From Myrica gale (Eukaryota > Streptophyta > Magnoliopsida > Fagales > Myricaceae), in assembly GCA_963930655.1 (NCBI GenBank), contig OZ005609.1:20409001-20473000 (forward strand): DNA of 64,000 nt, in the 5' to 3' direction. The translations under genes were made by a program, and so were the position numbers. The notes below the pieces were generated by a model. It did not search any database and was not told the origin of the DNA. It worked only from the letters and a program-made list of their open reading frames with translations. Position 1 is the first letter of the stretch, and each line of letters starts with the position of its first letter. Of the stretch, positions 11,740-23,154 are shown one piece after another.

Positions 11740-14155
11740 ATGTTAATGGTTCTTCGAGTGGTGTTTCTAGAACTTCGAAGGTACCTGAAAGTCGTGACTG
11801 CCGTTGGGGCTCTAGTCAAATGGTGGAGGCCAATTTTGACGATTTCTACACCGAGTATCATTTCCCCAGAGGCACTCGTTTCCCCCTTCCATCCGCCGAT
11901 AAGACGTCTTACACCATTAAGGATTCGAGAGAGACATGCTTCTTCGAGACCCCACTGAAATCTAGGGTAAGGTATCCTCTTCCACTAACTTTTCGATAAT
12001 TTTTAGGTCCATGCGTCTGTCTCCAACCCAAATCATTCCCAATGTTTGGAGAGTTTTGCTGGGTTGCATTGTCATGTGGCCCTTTTATCTAGGGCACGAA
12101 TGCTAGTTAACCCTGAAGGAGTTCTTGTGGTTTTATAAGCCCATTTGCTCTACTCAATTTAGCAAATTTTGGTATTTCCACCCTTGTAAAGAGAAAGTTA
12201 CGATAATAACAAGGGATGGCATGAACGCTATTTCTTGATGTCCGCTTCTTATGGATCGAAACGTTTTCCTGATGAGGAGGAGACGAGTAACTCGTCCTTA
12301 TGTTGGGTTTTTGGTGTTGTTCCGGACCATCACAAGAAAGAAGTTACAAGTTACTTCGACGGAGCAGGTTGTGTGGACTCTATTGCTGGGATTGGTTGGA
12401 TTGGAATGCTTTGGTTCATAGGGAGAATGAAGGTCTTCAAGGGTGTACTCTACCTAACCCTCTTTCTAGGGAAAATCCTCCTCTTCGGATTGGGAAGAGT
12501 CCCACAACCAATCTCCTCGTGACAGCTCCAAAATCGATTCTCCTCGCCTTTCCTTAGGTGACACCTCTTATAAACGGAGGCATTCTCGTGAGGCTAAGGG
12601 TTCTTCCCGTCGTTCTTCATCCAAGAAGAGAAAGATGTCCCCTCCTGTTCCTTCAAATGCAGATGGAAAGCAACATGTGGTTTCTCTGATCCATAGAAGG
12701 CACCGTGCAGACAGCGGTTAGTGCATTTTGTTGTAAATCTCTTTCTTTTTCTCTTTCATTGTTGTTGTGATGGGACTTTGCCATTGTTTATAGGTTCAGA
12801 GGATGTACCTCGTATTTTTAGAACCATTTTCGGGGTTCGTACGGAGGTGGCTGATCCTGAAGTGAGGGATATTCCTGAGGTTTGGGCTTCTCCTTTGAAT
12901 CTTGTACCAACAGACCCTTCCTCTGTTCTTGGTTGGTCATCTTTATCCCCTGTGAGTTTGGGAGAACACCTAGCCCAGTCACCACAGTAGTATCAAATCT
13001 ACCTGGAACCCCTGTAGAGAATCGCTCGAAGGCTGGTGGTGAGGATAGCCTAATGCTCCTTCAGGTTCTCAGAGTACAATCTTATTTTCTGATTCCAATT
13101 CTTCAAGTGGATCAAATTTTCATGAGACTCATTCTGGCGCGTTTTCATCATCTAGAGTCTTACCTGCGATCCTCCATCGACGGTAGTGCCTTTATTAGAG
13201 CGACATAGTGTACTTGGAGCCGCTATTCTTGGAGGCTCGGGCACTTCTATGCCCACACCGATCGAAGAGCCCAGCATGCAGGTGACCGACGTTGCCAGTG
13301 GTTTCGAGGTACCTCTTTACCTTTTGGTTAAAGGTGAAGGGCAAGTTGTTAGCCTAACCACCTCGGATGATCTCATGGAGTTTGACCTTAAACCTCTAGC
13401 CTCTCCTACATGGCGTTCGAGGCCCTATGCCCAGCCTCTTTTGATTAAAGAGCTAATGAGGGATTCTCTGTCGCTTCTCCACCACATAAAAGTTGATAAG
13501 ATTGTACGGGATCTTATTGTGACAATTCTTACTGCCCTGGATGCCACTGAGTTTTCACATGATGAGGAGTTGGAGTCTAGTCGTTTGAAGTTGTGGAGGG
13601 TAGAAGGCGAACTGGAGGATCAGAAGAAGGCGGTTGCCGAGTTGCGAACTGTGGCCCGCGATGTCTGCTTTCAAGCTCACTTCTCGAGATGTTACTATCG
13701 TCGAGTTTAGGCAAGCTCTTAATGAACTCGAGCAAGGACGTGTAGAATTAGAGCTTGGCTTTGCTCGGTCGAAAGCAGAAGTTTTGGAGTGCTTGAGTGA
13801 GTTTTGAGCATCTTTAGCGAGGAAGGAAGAGGCATTACAGGCTGAAGTGGTAGAGATTCACCACGCTATGCGTGAGGCTACTGATTCCTTGGCAGCTGAG
13901 AAGATGAGCATGGAGGAGAGTCGCACTGGCCTTAGCCTTCACGTTGCCGAGTTGTCAACAATGTCTGATTTTCCTGATGATCCAGTGGTTTTTACACGCA
14001 AGTGAATTGGTGCGTCTATGGCAATCCTCGACGTAACTCACATGCATGAGGGGAGCGATTTTAAGGTTCGCAAATAGGAGGCCAAGGAAATTTACCAATT
14101 TCTTGTTGAGGACTTAGGAACCCCTAGTACTCATCTTCCTCCTGCGGAAGAATAG
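11740..14155 (+). pseudogene. Antisense reading region with putative gypsy-type transposon (PF04195-like) domain and coiled coil
   Basis: On the strand opposite to gag-pol, several open stretches together resemble the extra antisense ORF of Tat-lineage elements. 11,821-11,970 reads MVEANFDDFYTEYHFP and continues with FPLPSADK. 12,010-12,200 gives a PTQIIPNVWRVLLGC-like segment, followed by LTLKEFLWFYKP, and 12,235-12,350 SASYGSKRFPDEEE. I associate these with the 'putative gypsy type transposon' domain. From 13,186 to 13,710 an open 174-aa stretch ends in a heptad-rich coiled coil (ELESSRLKLWRVEGELEDQ). This continues after a frame change (ALNELEQGRVELELGF, EALQAEVVEIHHAMREA) to a final TAG at 14,153-14,155. 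Possible introns lie near 11,970 and 12,720. Multiple stops make it a pseudogene now. Confidence 0.55.
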
Positions 14156-14666
14156 AATTTGTAATAATATTTCATTGTTTTCTTTGGATGTGGTTGTACC
14201 ATTTAATATATGTGACTTACTTTTTTATATCTTAAAATCGGTTGAATTTTTTGCTTTTATACTTCCATCTTGAGTCGTGATTCTTCTCTTCTTCCCTCTA
14301 GTAGGTCAAGATCTAGCTTCCTCTCTTCTTCGTTGCTTTCGTGAGTGAAAATCATCACTCGCGATGAGAGAGCTCATATTTCTACCTAGATCATAGCCTT
14401 AGTTCCATAGGTGAGAGCGAATGGAGACTCTCCTGTAGGTGTTCTTAGAGTGGTACGGTATGCCTATAGTACCCCTGGTAGTTATTCCCACGAACCCTTG
14501 TGATTGTCGAGCTTTGTTTTGATTATCTTCAGCAGTGATCGGTTCACCAGTTCTACCTGCCCATTGGCTTGTAGATAGTACGAAGATGAGTAGTGATTCT
14601 CAATATTGAGTTCTTCACAAAAGTCCCAAAAATTCATGTTGCCCAACTATTTGCCATTGTGAGTAA

Positions 14667-15321
14667 TTATGGCTTAGGGTAGCCCGAAACAACAGATGAT
14701 GTTTTTCTAGACAAACAATCGGACGTTTGTTCGGTGATCTTTGCTAATAGCTCGGCTTCCACCAATTTGGTGAAAGAGTCGATGGCAACTATTAAGAACT
14801 TCAATTGTCTTCTTCCCATTGAGAAAGGACCAAGCATGTCGATTCCCCATTGCATGAATGGGTATGGGGTACTGACAATCGTCATCTTCTCTACAAGGGT
14901 ATTTATAAGTTTGGCAAATCTTTGGCATTTCTCGCATTTTAGCACTATGTCTTCCGCATTGGAATGCAAGGTGGGCCAGAAGAATCCAGCTCGATTGACT
15001 TTTTGAGCCAAACTTCTTGCTTCTGAATGATTTTTCGAATATCTCTTTATGTACATCCCGAAGTGCGTAATCTGCATCTCTGGCTTTGAGACAACACAGT
15101 AGCGGCCCAGAAAGACTTCGACGATATAAATTTCCATCTACGATGGTATACCGCGGTGGTATTCTTTTGAACTTCTGATTTTGTTGTTTATCAACACTGG
15201 GATCTTCCTCACGCAGTGTCTTCATGATCGGCAATCGCCAGTCACCAGGTTCTACTTCAAAAATCGTACGAATTTCGGATACGACTCCAGTGGACCATAT
15301 GATAGCCCACCCTATAAACAT
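14667..15321 (-). pseudogene. Ty3/gypsy integrase remnant
   Basis: Two overlapping frames together cover an integrase. The zinc-binding region is degraded (H.... C..CQRFAK, residues from KCEKCQRFAK). The catalytic core start reads QWGIDMLGPF, then KFLIVAIDSFTKLVEAE with the first catalytic Asp and the adjacent conserved Asp. The rest of the core is lost after about 14,700. A frameshift near 15,100 separates the upstream pol linker from the integrase. It is part of the 8,662-19,617 element. Confidence 0.75.
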
Positions 15322-15698
15322 ATCAGCTAATCCTGATACCTCAGTTGCTGACGCATTAGCTCGGGCCTTTTGATCTCAGGGAATGTGCTGAATTTTGAAT
15401 GCTTCAAAGCAATCTTTAATCTCCAACGCACGTTTCAGGTAAGTCGTCATTCTTTCATCCAGAGCTTCAAAGTTTTTTCGTTACTTGTCCTACCACTAAT
15501 TGAGAGTCTGAATGCATACTAAGATACATTTCTCTTAGAAGTTCTGTCGAGGCCATTTATTACGGGCTTCATACAACTTCGTTGTTCATGGGCGAGTACT
15601 CTAGCTTAATCCCAAACTCAATTCGCTTTTATTCAGGTATGTAAATAACTACCCCTACGCCCCTGCCTCACAGTTGATGACCCATCTACGTAGATCTC

Positions 15699-16318
15699 TC
15701 ATGGCTTTGATTTGGGGGTCTCTTTTTGGGATGTCGAGGTTGTAAGCTCTACGAAAAAGTCAGCCACTACTTGTCCCTTAATCAAAGTTTGTGGTCGATA
15801 TTCGATGTCGAATTTTTCGAGCTCCACGGGCCACTTGACCAACCTTTCCGAGGCATCAGGTTTGCCTAAAGTTTGCCGCAATAGTTAATCTGACATAATA
15901 ACAATTGGGAGCGTTGGAAGTAAGGTCTCAACTTTCTTGCTGAGATGATAATAGCCAATGCGAGTTTGTCAACATCGGATATCGGGGTTCAGCTCCTTGC
16001 AATGCTTTGCTCACATAGTATATTGGTTGCTGAATGTCGTTCTTCTCTTATGAGTGCGGTCCTTACTACTACATCCGAGATTGCGAAGTAGAGATAAAGA
16101 GGTTCTCCTGGCATAGGGGAGCTCAGGAATGGGGGATTCATGAGCCAGCTCTTTAACTTGTTAAATGTTGTTTGACATTCTTTTGTCCATTTGAAGGCTT
16201 TCCGAAGTTTTTTGAAGAATGGTAGGCATTTTTTCGTGGCACGAGCGACGAACCTGTTCAAAGCGGCTATCCGTCCTGTAAGTCGTTGTAATTTCTTGAC
16301 ATTCTTCAGTTGCTGCAT
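15699..16318 (-). pseudogene. Ty3/gypsy RNase H and connection region remnant
   Basis: 16,318-15,989 reads LTGRIAALNRFVARATKKCLPFFK... KAFKWTKECQTTFNKLK, the thumb/connection just after the RT. 15,881-15,699 gives RLVKWPVELEKFDIEYRP and KGQVVADFFVEL, the end of the RNase H domain as in Tat/Athila-type polyproteins. A frameshift and a TAA near 15,885 interrupt it. Confidence 0.75.
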
Positions 16319-16411
16319 ATCTAGAATGGCCTTGATTTTTTCTGGATTGGCTTCAATTCATCTTTGGGATACGAGGAATCCTAGAAATATTTTGAAGGAT
16401 ACAATGAAGGC

Positions 16412-17182
16412 TCATTTTGTCGTGTTCATAGCGCATCTTGTAAGCTCGAAGTATGTCGAAAGCTTCGGCGAGGTTAATGACATGGTGTGCTGATCCCACA
16501 TTTTAACAAGCAGATCATCAATGTAGACTTCCATGTTGTGCCCAATTTGATTCTGGAACATCAAGTTGACCTGCGTTTTATAAGTAGCTCCAGTGTTTTT
16601 CAGACCAAAGGGCATTACCCAGTAACAGTGAATCTCACGATCTGTTGTGAATGTGGTACACTCTTGGTCCGATGTATGCATTTTGATCTGGTTGTATCCT
16701 GAAAAGGCATCCATAAAGCTTAGGAGTTGATTTCCCAACATTTGATATACTAAGGAATCAATTCTCGAGAATGGATAACAATCATTTGGACAATTTTTAT
16801 TCATATCGGTGTAAGCTATGCATATTCAAAATTTTTTGTTCGCCTTCTTCACCATGACTACATTTGCCAGCCAGTTGGAGTAATCAACTTCCTTGGTGAA
16901 TTGTGATTTGATTAACTTCTCAACCTCTTCTTTGATTGCTTGACTGTGTTTTGGAGCGAAACTCCTCTTACATTATATGATTGGCTTGACCTCGGGTCGT
17001 ATGTTCAACCTGTGAGTGATAACTTTCGGATCTATCCCTAGCATGTCTTCGTGCGACCAAGCGAAGACTTCGCTATTTGCCCGCAGAAACACCATGAGGA
17101 TTGATTTGAATTTTGCATATAGGTTGGTGCCAATCTTGACCGTCATTTTCTTTGAATATGCCCAAAGTGGTATTTCTTCCAA
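16412..17182 (-). pseudogene. Ty3/gypsy reverse transcriptase remnant
   Basis: 17,182-16,973 contains the region before the RT fingers (FAWSHEDMLGIDPKVITHRLN). 16,804-16,412 carries the palm, with LSFMDAFSGYNQI, the MPFGLKNTGATYK motif and the catalytic VYIDDLLVK. Stops between the two parts and at the end of the palm break the frame. The sequence style places it with Ty3/gypsy Tat-like RTs. Confidence 0.85.
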
Positions 17183-17339
17183 TGGTTACACCAGTGAACT
17201 CGGAACTCCTCCCGACGTTTTATGGTTATAGTTTCTACACTCGAATATCTGACAGATAGCAGTCTCTTGCCACTTTTTGGTCTCCCTTTGCCTCCCATAT
17301 TCCTGCCTTGGTTAGGAACTTCATCTTCAGGTAGTAAGT

Positions 17340-17610
17340 TGATACTACAGCGTGCATTCATTCAGTGTGGCTCGTCCTATAATGGCATTATAGGAAGATT
17401 CACCTTCGAGGATTAGAAATGTTATGGAGAGCGATGCTTCACATCAATGCTCTCCCAAGGTAAAAGGCAGTTCTTTTATCCCGATAGTATATACTTGGCA
17501 GCTGGTGAATCCAGTGAGTTTTGTACAAGGATGTCAGCTGAGCTGCCGATGTCGAAGAGTATTCGTCGAATCTTGTAATTCTCTATCATTGCATTGATAA
17601 CCAGAGCATC
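17340..17610 (-). pseudogene. Ty3/gypsy aspartic protease remnant
   Basis: On the minus strand, 17,600-17,535 translates to IRRILFDIGSSADILV, which fits the retropepsin active-site region (D-S/T-G motif, here DIGSSAD with Ile in the middle). Downstream, a frame with YNAIIGR-like sequence near 17,380-17,400 matches the usual end of the domain. Stops lie between. The active site change and the stops make it inactive. Confidence 0.6.
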
Positions 17611-17842
17611 TTCATATGGATACTCGACTCCCGTCGTATCTTTGATTGTGAACGTAATGGGTTTGTCTTCCCGTAATGTTGAACGTCGGGGTCTGTCGCT
17701 ATTCTTTGCAACAAGGAGTTGTCTCGCATAGGTCTTCCTTGAGGATTTGGAAGATCCTCCTGTGACGGGGCCTCCAAAAATGACCTGATCTCACCCGCTG
17801 CTCTTGGAGGGGAACGTCTTTCAGCTGGTCTTAGTTCTTGTC

Positions 17843-19066
17843 TCAGGGCATCATTTTCTCTACAATCTTCACAGGGTTCTCTATCATTTCGTTGGTAAGA
17901 TCTGAAATGATGATTATATGGTGCTCATGCTTCCCTTCGGAAGGTTCTTCCTTCCTGGTTGTAGTGAATTGCCGAAAACGTCCTTGTTGAATAAGGGCCT
18001 TGATCTGCCTCTTCAAGTGTATAAATTCATCCATGTCATGGTCATGGTCGTTGTGGAAATGACAGAATTTCTGGTCATCTCGTTTTTCTAGGTCTGACCA
18101 CATTTTGAGGGTCCATTGTATCTCGAGATCATTTCAGATTTCATAAGGATCTTTCTTGGACGCGCGTTGAGGGGCGTGAACTGCATCCTCAGACGTTCTA
18201 CTCGCGATTCAAGTCAAGGTTCCATTCTTCAGTCTCTCTCCGTTGTAGGAGGTTTAGCTAAAGCAACTTCTTCTCTTCTTTTCGCTATCGCTCTTTGCTA
18301 CCTGCGAGCTATCACTATATCTTCCGCATTTATGTATTTTCAGGCTTTTTTCATGAGTTCTCCGAAGGTTTTTGGGGTTTTCCTTCAATCAGTTATTCAA
18401 CGTCAAAATGGAATGCTTTGCTGAGCTCGTTATGAAGTGGCTGACGAATGCCTTGCATTTGATAACTTCTTGGGTGTCTAGTAGGTCCATCTGCGATCGA
18501 TAGCCTTCTAAGTGATCGAGTGGGTCGGTGGCTCCTCTGTATCTGTCGATGGCAGGCATGCGGAACTTGGATGGTAAGCGTACTTCCAAGATTCTCTGTG
18601 TGAACGGAGATTCCACCTGGTGCATCATGCTTTCTAGACAGGATTGTGGTGGCCGGTCCACTTTTTGTCTCATTCGTCCCAACTCGGTTGGAACTTCTAC
18701 CAGTCTAGCGTTGACTCCTCCAGCTTCTTCATTCCGTCTTGGGAGAGAGTAGGAATCTCTATTGTGTCTAGCGTTGACTCCTCCAGCATCTTCATTCCGT
18801 CTCGGTGGAGTATGGGAGTCTTTGTTGTGGTGTGGTATACAATCATCCTCGACGTGTCTTCCTAGCATTGACATTTGCGGAATGCGAGTTTCTCTATTAC
18901 ATCTTCCTTGGACAGATGCTTCTCCAAGTTTCCTGTCATTATGTTTTGGCTCTTGGTCGGCGTGGGACTCATCATGGATGGATTTGACTAACACTTCGAT
19001 TAATTGCGGAGGCGGCTCCAGATTTCCTCCAATCTTCCCCTTGTCTTTACTCTTGGTGGTCATCAT
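17843..19066 (-). pseudogene. Ty3/gypsy gag remnant
   Basis: Gag begins MMTTKSKDKGK at about 19,066, some 30 bp after the primer site. It has repeated ARHNRDSYSLPRRNEEAGG-type segments (near 18,690-18,800; two tandem copies of about 54 bp, also visible as DNA) and a capsid motif PSKFRMPAIDRYRGATDP near 18,520. After frame breaks, 18,103-17,843 gives FCHFHNDHDHDMDEFIHLKRQIKALIQQG, the degenerate zinc-knuckle-like segment of Tat-type gag (C-x2-H-x4-H). Frameshifts near 18,400 and 18,110 make it non-functional. Confidence 0.75.
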
Positions 19067-19093
19067 AAACCTTTTATCATAAGAACTAAAATT

Positions 19094-19110
19094 TCCACAA
19101 ACGGAGCCAA
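19094..19110 (-). other. Primer binding site of the Ty3/gypsy element
   Basis: Immediately inside the 5' LTR, after one G, the minus strand reads TTGGCTCCGTTTGTGG. This is a mutated form of the TGGCGCC... primer site complementary to a tRNA 3' end that terminates in CCA. Confidence 0.55.
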
Positions 19111-19111
19111 C

Positions 19112-19617
19112 TGATGAATCAGTTGATTTATGGTCAACACGTTGGAGTAAATGCGTCTCGATCTTCATGTAACTCCTTATGTAAAAATAACAAAAAATGT
19201 CCCCAGACACCGGGGTAAACCACCTCCGATGCTGAAGTCAGTCTTTTGTCTTATACGAATGTTCACTATTCAATTACTCTAAAATCAGTTACCTTTTCCA
19301 TATCGTCTTCTCCTTTTATAGCATTTCTTCCATGTTCTCATATTTCCCTTTTGGCAGGAATCTAATCCATGTAACGTTGTGTCCCGTGATATTCTCCTCA
19401 CACATCTCCTTAACAGGTTCTTGCTTTGATCACAGGAAGGTTGGGATCGTGGAGTTAATGCACGTTATAAGTTGTTTTATAACTACCCATGACACGTGTC
19501 ATGATTCCTTCTTCTGAGCTTAATAAATCATTATTGTTAAGCTTTGACACAAGTGTGATCATGTCTATCCAGCTCAAATTAGTTTGAACTGGATCTGATT
19601 CGGTATTGGTATCATCA
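19112..19617 (-). repeat. 5' LTR of the Ty3/gypsy element
   Basis: TGATGA...TCATCA ends are intact (inverted TG..CA). It contains the extra about 70 bp missing from the other LTR. By eye, roughly one base in seven differs from the 3' LTR over the first 140 bp, so the insertion is old. Confidence 0.85.
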
Positions 19618-20146
19618 AAAATAATTATTTTCAGATATAATTAAAAAAAATACAACGGAATAAACGTACATAAACAATCACGTTAATTCGTCACGCTGAT
19701 ATTCGGTGCAAATCTCTCATTTTTTTCAGCAACAATTTTTTTTTTTTTGCATTACCCGTTATAATTTCAATTTCGATGACAAGACTAGAAAGGAATTGAC
19801 CTTTCGACCTTGCATTCCGTATAGGTGACTCTTTGGGAGGAACTTTTCGCATGTTCATACGATAATCAATTGACAAATTAATTTGTCGATTAATTTAGAT
19901 GGTTTATTTTCAGACACTGTCAACACTTTTTAAATCACCGATATTATTCTCTTACAAAATATTTCAAGGGCCAATTCACGTATTACAATATATATATATA
20001 TATATAAAGTTGTACGTACTGACAATTTTAAAAAAAAACTCGTATGCAACCACCAGCACTGTTTTGGGATTTGTGACGCCAGCCGGAAGGTTTACTTTAT
20101 GTTTTATATATATGCGCTTCAATATTTTTATGGATTTCAAAACTCG
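19618..20146. promoter_or_regulatory. Upstream region of cysteine-rich peptide gene
   Basis: AT-rich, with a (TA)n run at about 19,988-20,006. A TATA-like TATATATA lies at 20,105-20,112, about 35-40 bp before the ATG. The last 60 bp resemble the sequence upstream of the pseudogene copy at 2.4 kb (GCC.GAAG.TTTACTT, then CTTCAAT). Confidence 0.4.
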
Positions 20147-20614
20147 ATGGCTTGGAAATCCGTTGGAGCACTTAGGGTGTTGATTATGGTCTTTCTTATC
20201 TCTATTCTCGTTCAGCTAATTCAAGCTAATCATGATGAGAATATGGCCCCAACATCTTTTGGTCCTTCTTCACCTCCCATCGCGGTTTCTGATCATTTCC
20301 TAACAAAACTTGATACAGCGTCTCATGAGGGGACTCAGGGACCGATGGGTGATTGTCTCAAAAAAATAATTAGACGTTGTGAACATTTCAAAAAATTAGG
20401 GCGACTCGGCATGTATACGTATGAAGCGTGTATTCTTTATAAGTTTAGACGATGTGCAGGAAAACTGATGGCACTTCGCGACCCTATGGCTGTTGTTATC
20501 GACAAATGCATGCAGGACTGCGATGCACTTTATCCAAATAGGAATAAGACGGTAAGCAGTTATCTACATAAATGCTACTTAAGGTGTTATGAACTCAACT
20601 ATCGAAAGCATTAG
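20147..20614 (+). CDS. Small secreted cysteine-rich protein, unknown family
   Basis: A 155-aa ORF starts at the ATG at 20,147, chosen because MAWKSVGAL is shared with the pseudogene at 2.4 kb and begins a clear signal peptide (hydrophobic residues about 9-24, likely cleavage after QLIQA). The mature part has exactly eight cysteines in the order CX7C-X16-CX7C-X17-CX3C-X17-CX3C and is rich in Lys and Arg. Paired CX3C motifs separated by 10-17 residues are the signature of alpha-hairpinin peptides, and the first half repeats the same idea with CX7C. This is an inference from spacing only. It would be exported to the apoplast, with four disulphides. Roles such as defence or signalling are possible but not shown. 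The CDS is a single exon; a 3'-UTR intron is possible (20,658 to 20,792). Confidence 0.6.
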   Translation: MAWKSVGALRVLIMVFLISILVQLIQANHDENMAPTSFGPSSPPIAVSDHFLTKLDTASHEGTQGPMGDCLKKIIRRCEHFKKLGRLGMYTYEACILYKFRRCAGKLMALRDPMAVVIDKCMQDCDALYPNRNKTVSSYLHKCYLRCYELNYRKH

Positions 20615-20921
20615 GACGTTGTGCGCTGCACCTTCATGAGCACCTTTATACTGGCCTTGGGTAAGAAAGTCTTAACTCCTAGATCTCACTCTATGGACTC
20701 TATTTATTCGGAATATTTATATGCTAAAACTACTTGTCAGTCTTAACATAATTAATTATCACAAAGAATATTTAAAATTTTTTTTATTTCAGATTCATAT
20801 GGGGGTGATCGGGGGCCTTTTAGAGGCAAAGGATATCAGAAGTACTACTCGACAGCTTGCTGGGTGGAGCGCTGTTTTTCAAGTTATGTTTGTTTCAAGT
20901 TATATGTTGTTGTATTTCTAA
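20615..20921 (+). other. Probable 3' UTR of the cysteine-rich peptide gene, with a possible intron
   Basis: GGGTAAGAAA at about 20,657 and TTTATTTCAG ending at about 20,792 look like a donor and acceptor. The following segment (CATATGGGGG to about 20,920) resembles the sequence at 430-560 of the window. It has no coding signature of its own. Confidence 0.3.
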
Positions 20922-23154
20922 GCTATGTTTTGTAATTTGGGTTGGCTTTAAATGAATACAATATTGTATGTGTTTGGCCAATATGACATTCTGCTCCCTG
21001 CATATTGATTTCATGATGTGATCCCCATAATGAACATCGGCGCACGCTCAATTATTATATATATTCGAATATTTTGCATGGGAAGGATACCAAACACCAA
21101 GAGCGAATGTTACTATTCGGCTTTTACAAACATATCAGACATGATGGGACCAAATGAGAATGGGATATCATGTAATACGATTAAACACATATCATCCATT
21201 ACAATATATTTCACTTTTTTGGACCAATTTTTTTGGGACGCAAAAAAAATCAAATTATGGGCTAGGGTTGGGCGTCATGCACCAACCGCTACCCAGCTCA
21301 GTGCTTTCAGCCATGTCACAGCTCGATGCAGCTTGTCACATGGTCGAGCTACAACAGTTGCTCCACTGCAACCCAATGAGCGAGGTTTGGCTGTTGAGGA
21401 GTCGGTCAGGTCTTCCGCTGGAGCAACCCGTTCTCAGCCGCCACCAGCAAGTCCTCTGGGGGAAATAGAGAGTCACACTGTAGGTGCAGTCGAGATTGTC
21501 ATCACTCCTATCATCACCAGCCTGGTAGACATGCAAAAGAGACTCAGTGAGATTGAATCGAGGCAGCAGGAATAGAATAAGGTTCAGGCGATTGGTCAGG
21601 AAAATCGAGCAACAGTTGCTAGCGGAGCTAAAGAAGTCCCAGTAGTTTTTTTATGTTATTTTGTCATGTATTTATGTTTATTTCACACATTCGAATAGTT
21701 ACGTTTGTTTATATTATAATATTTGTGGTTGATCATCCAATTTTTGGTATGGACGTTTATGCATATTTTTATTTCATAAGTAAATTATGATTAAAAATTG
21801 AAATAACACGGAATATTAAAAAAATATTTAATAATAAAATAAAATATTATAATATAAAATAGTGATTAAATGAAAACAAACAATAAAATATCGAAGTGAA
21901 GATTGAATTTTAGGGGACCAATTACATAAAAAAGTTTGAAGAGGCAAAATACAAAAAAAAAACACAAGAAAATCATTAAAAAACTGTTAAAATAACTCAT
22001 TGGGGGACCATTCAACATCCATCTGCACCCATTTATACCGTTCGCAAATCTCATTGGGTCTTCACACAATATGGCCGTTCTCGCACCGTTGATGTGTCAC
22101 GTCACTTCCACATGCACGGCGTGTTCTGCTGTGGGAACGCTAGTTATGGTGACAAAAATTTGAGATTATCAGGAAAATGATTAACCGTTCGAATAGTTGT
22201 TAGAGTGGGTTTAAAAAGATAATCCATGAAGAAAATAAATTCTTCACCGATTAGAAATCGTTCACACAATCTTATGCGAACAGAGTATTAATGCACCCGA
22301 GACGTGACAGATTTAATCTCACACAAATGTCATATAGTCTCCTGATGTGTTGCCGGTATGTGTGTAATGAACTACATATTTCATCAAATTATACTGATTT
22401 TTGGATGTAAGTCCGTGGAGAAGACTTTAAACCAATAAATTATAATGATTTTTATCTTCGATTGGAGAAAATAAAGGGAAATGGTTCTCAACATATATAA
22501 GACAATTATAACAAAATTAGATAAAGAATGTAAGACAACTAAGCGGGAAAGAAATAAGTGTGATTAATGTAACATCTAGATTCTAAACACGAAGAAGGAG
22601 AAGGAGATTAATATACCAATTATATAAATAATAGCCTCCTGCTGCTGTCGTGCAAGAGACCGTATAGGCTGCATCCTTTATAATTAATTTCCCTGATCGA
22701 AAGGGTAGCTTAATCAATGGTCTAGACAACTAGACCATATCTTACAAATCCCAAGTTGTATGTGAGATCAGGAAACAGACGTTGACTTGCTAATTATGAA
22801 AATGTACAGTGAGTAGACCATATATTTCGCAAATCCCTATCTCCAGCTTCCAAATAAAGAAATAATAAATATATAATGCGAATTTGTTTTAATTTTCTAA
22901 ACGAAAAGACAGACTTCACAAATCCCTAGTTTGTTTGGAGAGAATCTTTTGCACATGTTTCCAACGAAGCTCAATTCTAGTCCATCAAATAACAAGGTAC
23001 GTACCCCAACTTCTATGATAAACTAGCAACAAGAATCCCATCCACTTGACTAGTGGCTACCTGCTTGCATCATTAGGACCTAACATTAATGCAGCCAAAC
23101 TTGGTTGTAAGACAGCATGTGCATTGTTCTCCCTCCAATCAGCAGTACTATATC
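20922..23154. other. Intergenic DNA with a possible retroelement fragment
   Basis: 21,240-21,575 (+) has a GC-richer open stretch ending in ITSLVDMQKRLSEIESRQQE, a short coiled-coil-like tail. Its composition suggests an old retroelement or captured sequence, but I cannot assign it. The remainder is AT-rich with no gene visible. Confidence 0.3.

Larger units (their letters stand above)
8662..19617 (-). mobile_element. Complete but decayed Ty3/gypsy retrotransposon, Tat-like
   Basis: Two related LTRs in direct orientation (8,662-9,096 and 19,112-19,617) enclose gag and pol remnants, all on the minus strand, in the order gag, protease, RT, RNase H, integrase. After the integrase, about 5.5 kb of extra sequence precedes the 3' LTR. 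This long 3' region, with an antisense reading frame and tandem repeats, is characteristic of the Tat lineage. The primer site next to the 5' LTR reads TTGGCTCCGTTTGTGG, close to the TGGCGCCGTCTGTGGGA type I associate with Tat elements. Flanks AAAGT (left) and AAAAT (right) may be a decayed 5-bp target duplication. All coding regions carry stops and frameshifts, so it is non-autonomous now. Confidence 0.85.

Noticed and set aside
21018..21575. 185-codon ORF as a gene
   Set aside because: Only the last third is GC-richer and coding-like; the N-terminal part is low-quality sequence with no motif. It is kept only as possible retroelement debris.
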